Shown here piece after piece: positions 22,924 through 29,034 of a stretch of DNA of 29,646 nt. How positions within the stretch are numbered: the stretch's first letter is position 1; the number at the start of each line of letters is the position of its first letter. The stretch lies in the IMG/VR virus record IMGVR_UViG_3300037089_000374, positions 1 through 29,646 of that record. One strand, 5' to 3'. The notes below the pieces were generated by a model, which had not been told where the DNA came from, searched no databases, and saw nothing but the letters and a program-made list of their open reading frames with translations. The DNA comes from a virus. The position numbers and the translations under genes were made by a program.

Positions 22924-23025
22924 TTGAAAAAATACAAAACGCCTAGTTATGTTAGAAAACAGCTCGAAAAATATAAATTAAAAGCTGTATCAAAAGGAGT
23001 GCAATCGAAATGGCCGATCTGTTAG
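22924..23025 (+). CDS. Possible small basic protein (TTG start, 33 residues)
   Basis: TTG at 22924 is preceded by AAGGAG five bases upstream and follows the previous stop by 13 bases. The product begins MKKYKTPSYVRKQLEKYKLK and is strongly basic. The good ribosome binding site and position favour a real small gene; the short length and lack of any known relative argue caution. A second good ribosome binding site inside its end leads to a 12-codon frame at 23010. Confidence 0.35.
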   Translation: MKKYKTPSYVRKQLEKYKLKAVSKGVQSKWPIC

Positions 23026-23093
23026 ATCAATTTGATAAGTTTGGATGATGCATGGCTAAAATGGCTAAAAAAAAATGAAACGGAGGAAAAATA

Positions 23094-23282
23094 ATGATAG
23101 TAATTGAAACGAAAAAAGAACTAAATGCCTTTAAGCTCGAACACAATATAAAGAGATTGCCGCGCGCCGGAAGATCAATCGTGATAGCGATACCAAAGTA
23201 CAAAAAAATACTTGGCAACGAATTTGACATAGAGCTGTTTTTTAATGAAAATAGCCAAAAATGGTGTACCCAAATAATATAG
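23094..23282 (+). CDS. Hypothetical protein (62 residues)
   Basis: ATG 23094 has CGGAGG eight bases upstream. The product (MIVIETKKELNAFKLEHNIK ... RAGRSIVIAIPKYKKILGNE) has an alternating strand-helix-strand character, is basic, and ends with a WCTQII strand. I do not recognise a family. It belongs to the run of small early-type genes after the pentapeptide gene. Confidence 0.6.
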   Translation: MIVIETKKELNAFKLEHNIKRLPRAGRSIVIAIPKYKKILGNEFDIELFFNENSQKWCTQII

Positions 23283-23324
23283 TCGTTAGACTAGTCTAAT
23301 TTTGTGTGTAAGGGAAATCTAAAA

Positions 23325-23615
23325 ATGAATATTGCGGGAACTATTATAGATCAGTTAGGCGGCTCAAAGTTTATGATAATGACAGGTTCAAAAAACTTTT
23401 TATCGACGGCCACCGGTATATTATTTCATATTGTGGGTTGTAAAAAATATAACAGATGTCAAATAAAACTAACAAATAGGGATGATTATGATGTCATGTT
23501 TTTCAGGCTAACCAGCCGGCTTGATATTGTCAGCGAAAAAGTTTTGAACGGTGTTTTTTGTGACGGACTGCAAGATATTTTCACATCTGAAACAGGGCTA
23601 TTATGCTCGTTATAA
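23325..23615 (+). CDS. Conserved phage protein (96 residues), function unknown
   Basis: I chose ATG 23325; a GTG at 23304 would add seven residues. The product begins MNIAGTIIDQLGGSKFMIMT, followed by GSKNFLSTATGILFHI, CQIKLTNRDDYDVMFFRL and a C-terminal GVFCDGLQDIFTSETGL. This combination (N-terminal I-x-x-QLGG-x-KF-x-x-MTG, and C-terminal Y-x-D-x-LQ-x-IF-x-x-x-TGL) occurs in many small phage and plasmid proteins of unknown role. Family impression is from memory. It sits with other small accessory genes. Confidence 0.7.
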   Translation: MNIAGTIIDQLGGSKFMIMTGSKNFLSTATGILFHIVGCKKYNRCQIKLTNRDDYDVMFFRLTSRLDIVSEKVLNGVFCDGLQDIFTSETGLLCSL

Positions 23616-23638
23616 AATTATATAAAAGGGGTTAAATT

Positions 23639-23785
23639 ATGAAGACTATATCTGATTTTGCTATATTTTTTCTTGAAATTATTCCTATTGTTTTTGGGCT
23701 GTCAATAATTATATCTATTATTGAGGTTGAGCTTGAAAAACGCGCATTTGAAAAAAAATATTTAAAAAATGTGGGGAAATTATAA
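23639..23785 (+). CDS. Small single-span membrane protein A
   Basis: 48 residues from ATG 23639 with AAAGGGG eight bases upstream. Residues about 5-29 (FAIFFLEIIPIVFGLS and then an IIISII run) form one hydrophobic span, followed by a charged cytoplasmic-type tail (EVELEKRAFEKKYLKN). Its stop TAA shares a base with the ATG of the next gene (TAATG), so both are likely translated together. Function is unknown; small paired membrane proteins in phages may be holin-related, superinfection-exclusion or membrane anchors. Confidence 0.55.
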   Translation: MKTISDFAIFFLEIIPIVFGLSIIISIIEVELEKRAFEKKYLKNVGKL

Positions 23786-23898
23786 TGACATTATGCCATT
23801 TAATTCAAGATATCGTTTTTACTGGATTGTTATTGTGGGGGGTAATTGTCCTAATTATTGTGACAATAGAATTAATAAGGGAGGTTGAAAATGGATAA
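23785..23898 (+). CDS. Small single-span membrane protein B
   Basis: 37 residues. The ATG at 23785 overlaps the previous stop, with GGGGA about eight bases upstream. A hydrophobic span covers residues about 11-29 (VFTGLLLWGVIVLIIVTI), followed by a short ELIREVENG tail. The gene overlaps the start of the following gene by eight bases. Paired with membrane protein A by coupling; its role is unknown. Confidence 0.5.
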   Translation: MTLCHLIQDIVFTGLLLWGVIVLIIVTIELIREVENG

Positions 23899-24061
23899 AT
23901 CTGTTGCTTATGTAAAGAAAATGCCGAATGCGGCTGTGTCGGTCAGATTAAGGGAAGAGCTGACGAAATTCAAAGATAGGGGTTTCTGGAGTCGTGGTGA
24001 GTATTGCGATTGGATCGCAGAGCAGCTGGATAGTTATGTTTACGAAGGAGTAACAAAATGA
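23891..24061 (+). CDS. Ribbon-helix-helix-like DNA-binding protein (56 residues)
   Basis: ATG 23891 lies seven bases after GGGAGGT. The product contains AAVSVRLREELTKFKDRGFW followed by SRGEYCDWIAEQLDSYV. A short strand (VSVRL), a first helix, a turn and a second helix beginning with Ser-Arg-Gly-Glu-Tyr fit the ribbon-helix-helix (Arc/MetJ) fold of small repressors. The stop overlaps the start of the next frame in ATGA, so the two are coupled. It could repress a plus-arm promoter. The fold is inferred from pattern alone. Confidence 0.6.
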   Translation: MDKSVAYVKKMPNAAVSVRLREELTKFKDRGFWSRGEYCDWIAEQLDSYVYEGVTK

Positions 24062-24553
24062 ATCCAACACTTAAAATTAATTCTGAAGAAATAATTGGAT
24101 ACAAAGCGTTTAAAACTGATGGGGCTGGAATTTATACTGATGGCAACGGAAATTCAGAACGACATTATTTTGAAGTTGGAAAAATCTATGAAATTGACGG
24201 CGATATTGAGCTATGCAAAAAAGGATTTCACTTTTTCCGTCATTATTGCTTTGCGATTGATTATTTGGAGACAAATAATGCTATTTATAAGATCAAATCG
24301 CTTGGGAACGTACAAGAGGTTTTGCACAAAAAAACAATTTTTTTTACTGGATAAAAAAATAAAAAAAATACCTATCATTTTAGAAAATTTAGATTGCTCA
24401 TGGTTCAAACTCAAAAAATCTGAAAAATTTTCCTATAAAAAAGCGTGGGCACGATGCCCTGAATCAGTTTTAGATATTTTTAGATCGATTTCTGAATTTC
24501 AATCAAAGTCTGCAAAAGCTAAATTTAAAAAAATAACCGGAATAACGTTATAA
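24058..24553 (+). pseudogene. Broken paralogue of the pentapeptide protein, array deleted
   Basis: The first 93 or so codons (MNPTLKINSEEIIGYKAFKT ... YFEVGKIYEIDGDIELCKKG, FHFFRHYCFAIDYLETNN) match the N-terminal domain of the gene at 21747, ending at GNVQE. The C-terminal domain (FCTKKQFFLLDKKIKKIPII ... KAWARCPESVLDIF ... FKKITGITL) follows at once, but one base out of phase: the N-terminal frame stops at 24352-24354. The whole NNGxx array and both its flanks are missing. This is best read as a deletion of the array with an out-of-frame joint at about 24315. A7 and T8 tracts right after the joint could permit slippage. The N-terminal half may still be made as a 98-residue protein. Confidence 0.75.
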
Positions 24554-24566
24554 AGGGGATTAAAGA

Positions 24567-24606
24567 GTGGCCGATTTTATCGCTTGACTTTTGATAAATC
24601 GGCCAC
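24567..24606. other. Long hairpin with 14-bp stem
   Basis: GTGGCCGATTT(T)ATC at 24567-24581 pairs with GATAAATCGGCCAC at 24593-24606, with one bulged T. No T-run follows on the plus strand, so it is not a standard terminator. It lies just after the broken paralogue. It could stabilise the 3' end of the transcript or be a protein-binding site. Confidence 0.6.
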
Positions 24607-24656
24607 ATGTCAAAAACCTCAAGCACAAAAAAAAATCAAAAAAACTCATTTTATCC

Positions 24657-24731
24657 AAATAAGCCACGGTCATAATTGTAAATTCCGCGTATCTATCGGA
24701 AATTCAATTTTCACGTGGCTTATTTTTTTTT
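24657..24731 (+). terminator. Intrinsic terminator closing the first plus-strand operon
   Basis: A 12-bp stem, AAATAAGCCACG (24657-24668) with CGTGGCTTATTT (24714-24725), closes a long partly self-paired loop and is followed by a run of T to 24731. It lies after the broken paralogue and before the non-coding region. Confidence 0.75.
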
Positions 24732-24739
24732 CGGCGGTC

Positions 24740-24950
24740 AAACACCATGAAAAAGCGTGAAATTATTTTATGTCATTTTTATCACTTACCATTTTACATT
24801 CCGCGGAATGGTTTACAAAAAAATTCCATCCATCGGATATATTTATATATTTATTATTTATTATTTATTATTATTAACGTAAATTCTGTGTAATGAGTAG
24901 CTAATAGGGGGGTTGGTTATCGTGGATAAATGGCTTTTTTTAAGTTTAAG
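24740..24950. other. Non-coding AT-rich stretch with a GC palindrome
   Basis: No convincing gene is seen. It holds a perfect 14-bp palindrome CATTCCGCGGAATG (24797-24810), flanked by ACCATT/GGTTT-like arms, another TTCCGCG copy upstream at 24683, a long A/T run with TTATTATTTATT-like repeats (24850-24880), and a GGGGGG tract at 24907-24912. The palindrome is a candidate operator. Confidence 0.4.
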
Positions 24951-24952
24951 TT

Positions 24953-25194
24953 TTGAAGTTTTATTCAACATTTATTATTTTAAAATTTATAATTACTTGA
25001 ATTTTTATTCAATATTTATTTTTAATTCTTGAATTTTACTTAAAAATAACTTAAAGATTACTTAAATAATAATTTAAAAAAATGGCACATTTTGAAGTAA
25101 ACCGGCTTTTTTATTCAAGATTTATTAAATATTTCTTGAATAAAAATTCAATTTATAATAATATAACTTTAATAATCTTAAATTTTTATTCAAG
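24953..25194. repeat. TTGAA/TTCAA half-site cluster with 11-bp-phased ACTTAAA repeats (candidate operator array or origin)
   Basis: Ten TTGAA or TTCAA half-sites fall in about 240 bases: 24953, 24964, 24997, 25008, 25029, 25092, 25114, 25136, 25147 and 25189 (approximate first base). Two pairs form the inverted repeat TTGAAT-N4-ATTCAA (24997-25012 and 25136-25151). A longer direct repeat TTTTATTCAA-x-ATTTATT occurs near 24959, 25003 and 25108. ACTTAAA occurs three times at exact 11-bp steps (25038, 25049, 25060). TATAAT at 25154-25159 lies right beside one inverted repeat. The ribbon-helix-helix-like gene at 25208 follows. The site could serve autorepression, replication initiation or both. 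Confidence 0.65.
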
Positions 25195-25207
25195 AAAGGG
25201 AGTCAAA

Positions 25208-25630
25208 ATGGAAAAAGAGTTAGTGTCAAAATTTTTGAAAAGCTGTGAGGGGTCAAAAGAAGATAAACTATCAACACATGGCATTCTTTTATCACCTGGG
25301 GATTTAGAAACCATTAATCAATTTTTTGAAAGATATGGATATTTGAAAAAAGGACGTTTTTTCAGGGCGGCAATCATGTTATGTATAAAAGATATTTTTG
25401 ATTTTGAGTTAGTATCAACGGTCAGCCAAGAATCCATAGAACCAAAAGCAAAAGAGTTGAAAACAATGGATACACCGGCTTATACAGGGACACGTCAGAA
25501 TACCTCTGTAACCGTTGATGGCAAAACATACATACCCAGTTATGATGAAGACGGTATGGATCAGTATGGAACCTATAAATTCGAGGTTGACGGGGCATTA
25601 GAAATCCAAGGTATTGTTAAAAAGCAATAA
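25208..25630 (+). CDS. Ribbon-helix-helix-like protein A with extended C terminus
   Basis: 140 residues from ATG 25208, with GAAAGGGAG eight bases upstream. An upstream in-frame start at 25082 is unlikely because it would translate the half-site cluster. Residues about 27-60 (HGILLSPGDLETINQFFERY, then GYLKKGRFFRAAIMLCIKDI) fit a ribbon-helix-helix DNA-binding fold and match the gene at 25739 closely (KKYPYFRKGIFFRSAIMFTI). The C-terminal third contains VTVDGKTYIPSYDEDGMDQY and a terminal YKFEVDGALEIQGIV strand set, not shared by the smaller paralogue. It may bind the half-sites just upstream, which would make it self-regulating. Function is inferred. Confidence 0.65.
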   Translation: MEKELVSKFLKSCEGSKEDKLSTHGILLSPGDLETINQFFERYGYLKKGRFFRAAIMLCIKDIFDFELVSTVSQESIEPKAKELKTMDTPAYTGTRQNTSVTVDGKTYIPSYDEDGMDQYGTYKFEVDGALEIQGIVKKQ

Positions 25631-25675
25631 TTGTCCAATATTTTTTTTGCGCACACAAATACATATTAATTTAAA

Positions 25676-25704
25676 TTGACATTATTATAAAAATCCTATA
25701 TATT
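25676..25704 (+). promoter_or_regulatory. Sigma-70-type promoter for the DNA-metabolism operon
   Basis: TTGACA (25676-25681), 17 bases, TATATT (25699-25704). It lies between the two ribbon-helix-helix-like genes and 35 bases before ATG 25739. It would drive the genes through the helicase and primase. Confidence 0.65.
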
Positions 25705-25738
25705 TATAATAATCTTATAGTAGAAAGGCGGTGATATA

Positions 25739-25939
25739 ATGATTGAGAACTTCAAAGATATTTTTATGCGTGAGGGGGTCAATGATCAACCAGATAACTT
25801 GCAAAGCACTTCATTGGCTATCTCATTATCGGATACTGATGAAGCGGAAATTGAGGCATTTTTTAAAAAATATCCTTATTTTCGCAAGGGGATATTTTTT
25901 AGGTCGGCAATTATGTTCACCATCAGGCAATACAACTAG
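25739..25939 (+). CDS. Ribbon-helix-helix-like protein B
   Basis: 66 residues. The start at 25739 follows AAGGCGGTG about seven bases upstream. LAISLSDTDEAEIEAFFKKY and PYFRKGIFFRSAIMFTI give the short strand, helix, Arg/Lys-Gly turn and second helix of a ribbon-helix-helix protein, matching residues of the gene at 25208 but lacking its C-terminal extension. It is first in the operon behind the promoter at 25676, which suggests a regulatory role for the downstream genes. The two probably arose by duplication. Confidence 0.65.
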   Translation: MIENFKDIFMREGVNDQPDNLQSTSLAISLSDTDEAEIEAFFKKYPYFRKGIFFRSAIMFTIRQYN

Positions 25940-25956
25940 CCATGAAAGGGGTTTTT

Positions 25957-26409
25957 ATGGACGGTATACTGGATCAAACCATAGCAGACGCCTCAAAATT
26001 TCTTGAGGCAAAAAAAGTAATTGATGATCATTTGACTGATTTATTACAACGCCGGTATCAAGTAAGTACTTTAATTGACCGGATAACACATGAGATGATT
26101 GACGATAAAAAAGATGAGATCGAGCATCTTGAGTCTGAAATTGAAGGATTAATGCAAAAACTCAATCTCACCGATTTTAAATCGGCAAATATGTCGGTCG
26201 CATCATCTATATCAATGATACCAAAAATCATTGATGAAACAAAATTTCGCGAATTTGCAAAAATTCACCCACAAATACTCAAAAAAGAGACACCAATTAA
26301 ACTTGGCGAACTCAACAAATTAATTGATGAAGGGGTTATCCCGACATCTGAAGAGCATGGTCTTGATATTAGTCAAACCATAACAAAATTTTCATATCGA
26401 AAGAGGTAA
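25957..26409 (+). CDS. Coiled-coil protein, Gp157-like
   Basis: 150 residues from ATG 25957; AAAGGGG five bases upstream decides this start over the ATG at 25942. The N-terminal half is helical with coiled-coil character (DDHLTDLLQRRYQVSTLIDR, DEIEHLESEIEGLMQKLNLT). The C-terminal half contains FREFAKIHPQIL, KLGELNKLIDEGVIP and ends TKFSYRKR, a pattern (x-x-L-N-x-L-h-x-x-G-x-h-P ... S-x-R) common to small phage proteins near recombination and replication genes, including Siphovirus Gp157-type proteins. A helper role in DNA metabolism is suggested by context and resemblance. Confidence 0.5.
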   Translation: MDGILDQTIADASKFLEAKKVIDDHLTDLLQRRYQVSTLIDRITHEMIDDKKDEIEHLESEIEGLMQKLNLTDFKSANMSVASSISMIPKIIDETKFREFAKIHPQILKKETPIKLGELNKLIDEGVIPTSEEHGLDISQTITKFSYRKR

Positions 26410-26412
26410 ATT

Positions 26413-27153
26413 ATGGAAAAATCCAATACTGAGCAAGCGGTTATTCAACCAAAAAACGACCTATCCCCTGCGACATTGCCCGATTGGGGTGACGGGGCTG
26501 AAGATGTATCATTAAAAGATGTTAGTTTATCTTTTGTTAAAGTTATTCAAAAAACGTCAGGGGAATTTGATTCATCAGGCAATGGCGGCTCAAAAATGGG
26601 TGATTTTTTTGACACTATTTCCAAATTTAATTTCGGGAAGGAATTAAAAGTTGATATTTTAATGACCAAGTCAACATGGATTGAATTTGATGACAAAAAA
26701 GGCGTGAAACGACGATCTAATGACGGGACAACATGGGATGACGGGGCACCAATGAGCGACCATGAACATTGGGAGTTTAAAAAGACGTACTTTTTTATTA
26801 TGTTGAATAACTCAACTGAGATTTTCCCATCTATTTTATCGTTAGGCGGCAAGGCAAAAACTACCCGCACAACGGCTGCTAATATTATTAATGTGATTGC
26901 CCGCATCACACGTGGCTATACGCCCGAAGAAATTTATCGTCGGCCATACACATTCTATACCGAGGCAGAAAAGGGTGATAAAGGCGAGTATGCAGTTGTT
27001 AAATATAAGGTCTCAAATGAGAAAAACAGTGACGAGCGTTGCGCATTTTATAAATCTATTCGGGCTGACCTAAAGCGGTCGTCCGAACAAATTATAGACG
27101 CGACGAATAAAGATGTCCAAGACACTGGCGATGAACCTATTGATTTAGATTAA
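26413..27153 (+). CDS. Putative ssDNA-binding protein
   Basis: 246 residues. It lies between the Gp157-like gene and the helicase gene. The features LSFVKVIQKTSGEFDSSGNG, DGTTWDDGAPMSDHEHWEFK and the beta-rich centre are shared with phage proteins often linked to single-stranded DNA binding. The short acidic tail (DVQDTGDEPIDLD) resembles the tail by which SSB proteins contact partners. No nuclease or polymerase motif is seen. I infer an SSB-like role from tail and context; the family could also be a recombination helper. Confidence 0.5.
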   Translation: MEKSNTEQAVIQPKNDLSPATLPDWGDGAEDVSLKDVSLSFVKVIQKTSGEFDSSGNGGSKMGDFFDTISKFNFGKELKVDILMTKSTWIEFDDKKGVKRRSNDGTTWDDGAPMSDHEHWEFKKTYFFIMLNNSTEIFPSILSLGGKAKTTRTTAANIINVIARITRGYTPEEIYRRPYTFYTEAEKGDKGEYAVVKYKVSNEKNSDERCAFYKSIRADLKRSSEQIIDATNKDVQDTGDEPIDLD

Positions 27154-27165
27154 GAATTTTTACAG

Positions 27166-28746
27166 ATGCGACTAACTGCGCTCGGTAAAAATCTGGCGAT
27201 TTACTGCACCTATGCGGAACGGGAAATTCCCGTTTCGCTCGGTGGTAGGTGGTCATCTAAAAATAGGGTGTATTTATTAACGCCATCGATTATGCTTTAT
27301 CAGCGGATTATTGATGAGCTGCATGATGTTCACATTGAAATTGATCCGAGGGTAACTCATTATTTTGAGTCAAAAATAAACACTAGTGGGGGGCTGTCAG
27401 TTGATTTTCAGCCAAAAACAAAACCGTTTGCTCATCAAACACAAACAACTCAGTTTGTTTTAACTAACCAAAAATGTTTTATATTTTCCGAGGTGGGGGT
27501 AGGCAAAAGTAAAAGCGTTATAGATGCGGCTGACGCACGGATCCGTAACAACCAGGTATCTCAGATATTGGTGGTCTCACCGGCCTCTATTATGTGCAAT
27601 TTTGCCAACGAGATAAAAATTCATAGCCATTATGACGCATGTGTTATTGACGGGTCATTATACGAACGTCAACATCTGATCAGACAAAATGAGGCGCGTT
27701 ATCATATTGTAAATTATGACATGCTTCATAAACTACAAGTTAATTTGATAAATCACCAATACGGCATGATTATTTTTGATGAGATTCATCGGGTCAAAAA
27801 TCGGACGGCAATATCATCAAAAGCGGCATATGAGATAGCCCAATCAGTCACTTATCGTGTAGGGATGTCAGGGACAATAATTTGTAATAATTACGTGGAT
27901 ATTTTTAGCCCATACAAGATTATTGATAAAGCCGTTTTCGGAGAATCTTTTACGGCGTTTAAACAAATGTATTTGGTGATGGGCGGCTATATGGACTATG
28001 AGATTGTCGGGTATAAGCGCGAGAATAATTTAAAAAATATGGTTGCTTCGAATTCCATTTTATTTAAATTGCGGGACTTAATTGACATCCCTGACGAGAT
28101 AGTTGAGGTCAAAGAGTTTGAACTATCAGAAACAACTAAGACGGTTTATCGTAATGCACTTCGCGAGATGATGATTGAGTTCAAACATATTGAGAGGCCT
28201 ATTAGCAATACGCTGGAAAAGATATTGAGATTAACCCAAATTACATCGGGGTTTACGCTGGACAATGACGACAAAATAACCGACATAGGTGACGATAAGC
28301 TACAAATATTAAGTGATATTATTGATAACATAGAGGGGCAGGTAATTGTTTTTTGTCATTATCGGCACTCAATCGACAGGATCTCGGCGTTATGTTCTGG
28401 TAGGGGGTGGACATATTATACGTTTGACGGGAGGACTGCCGATAAATCAATTTACAAGAATTTTAATAATGGCGAGCGTAAAATCTGGATTGCACAATTA
28501 CAGACTAGTGTTGGATATAGTATTCCAGCGGCAAAACACGCTATTTTTTATGAGTTAGACCATAGTAGGGTAAATCATACCCAGTCAAAAGGGCGTAATT
28601 TACGTGTGGTGGGGAGTGATAAGGGCGCGTGTGTTTATATTTATCTGTGCGCAAAAAATACCATTGAGCTGAAAATTTATGATTCATTACTTGATAAGGA
28701 TTTTACGGCGGTCGATGCGCTAAAATATGTGAAGGGCGGCATTTAA
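27166..28746 (+). CDS. SF2/SNF2-like DNA helicase
   Basis: 526 residues. The motif order is that of a superfamily 2 helicase: Q-like element KPFAHQTQTTQF (about 86-97), Walker A SEVGVGKSKS (about 108-117), motif Ia LVVSPASIMCNF, DEIH box IIFDEIHRVKN (203-213), motif III GMSGTIICNNYVD, and in the second domain VIVFCHYRHSIDRI, AQLQTSVGYSIPAAKH and QSKGRNLRVVG with the motif VI arginines. SNF2-type phage helicases of this size support replication or recombination. It precedes the primase gene by two genes. Its start ATG 27166 lacks a strong ribosome binding site. Confidence 0.9.
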   Translation: MRLTALGKNLAIYCTYAEREIPVSLGGRWSSKNRVYLLTPSIMLYQRIIDELHDVHIEIDPRVTHYFESKINTSGGLSVDFQPKTKPFAHQTQTTQFVLTNQKCFIFSEVGVGKSKSVIDAADARIRNNQVSQILVVSPASIMCNFANEIKIHSHYDACVIDGSLYERQHLIRQNEARYHIVNYDMLHKLQVNLINHQYGMIIFDEIHRVKNRTAISSKAAYEIAQSVTYRVGMSGTIICNNYVDIFSPYKIIDKAVFGESFTAFKQMYLVMGGYMDYEIVGYKRENNLKNMVASNSILFKLRDLIDIPDEIVEVKEFELSETTKTVYRNALREMMIEFKHIERPISNTLEKILRLTQITSGFTLDNDDKITDIGDDKLQILSDIIDNIEGQVIVFCHYRHSIDRISALCSGRGWTYYTFDGRTADKSIYKNFNNGERKIWIAQLQTSVGYSIPAAKHAIFYELDHSRVNHTQSKGRNLRVVGSDKGACVYIYLCAKNTIELKIYDSLLDKDFTAVDALKYVKGGI

Positions 28747-28749
28747 ATT

Positions 28750-29034
28750 ATGAAGGATAAACAAGAAATGACATGGGAAATGGTTTTAGTTTTACAAAAG
28801 CTATGTAAGATTGCGTATCAATTAGATCGGCAAGGCCATCATTTATTTGTCGGCTATATAGCACACGTGAGGGGGATTGACATTGACCTACATATAAATG
28901 GATGGGAGCCGGGGAGAGAATGTGATTATATGCGGAGTTTTTATAGTGATACCAGCAATTTACCTGAGTTATGGCAGTTTTTAGATGACCTAATATCATT
29001 TATACAAGAAAAAGGCATAAATTTAAATGATTGA
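28750..29034 (+). CDS. Hypothetical protein between helicase and primase genes
   Basis: 94 residues, starting three bases after the helicase stop. The N terminus is helical (MTWEMVLVLQKLCKIAYQLD), then beta-like FVGYIAHVRGIDIDLHING with a Trp-Glu, then another helical segment LWQFLDDLISFI. Small alpha-beta proteins of this length are frequent in phage replication operons. I do not recognise a family. It overlaps the primase gene by eight bases, so the two are coupled. Confidence 0.6.
   Translation: MKDKQEMTWEMVLVLQKLCKIAYQLDRQGHHLFVGYIAHVRGIDIDLHINGWEPGRECDYMRSFYSDTSNLPELWQFLDDLISFIQEKGINLND

Noticed and set aside
23010-23048. 12-codon frame MADLLDQFDKFG after a good ribosome binding site
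   Set aside because: Too short to support as a gene; it may be incidental, although GGAG before it is well placed.
24095-24553. A separate gene of 152 residues
   Set aside because: Its C-terminal part is the C-terminal domain of the broken paralogue, and its upstream part is out of phase with the real N-terminal domain.
25082-25207. N-terminal extension of ribbon-helix-helix protein A
   Set aside because: It would translate the half-site cluster; a strong ribosome binding site selects ATG 25208.
23891-25939. Ribbon-helix-helix proteins as antitoxins of toxin-antitoxin pairs
   Set aside because: No toxin-like partner is encoded next to any of the three.
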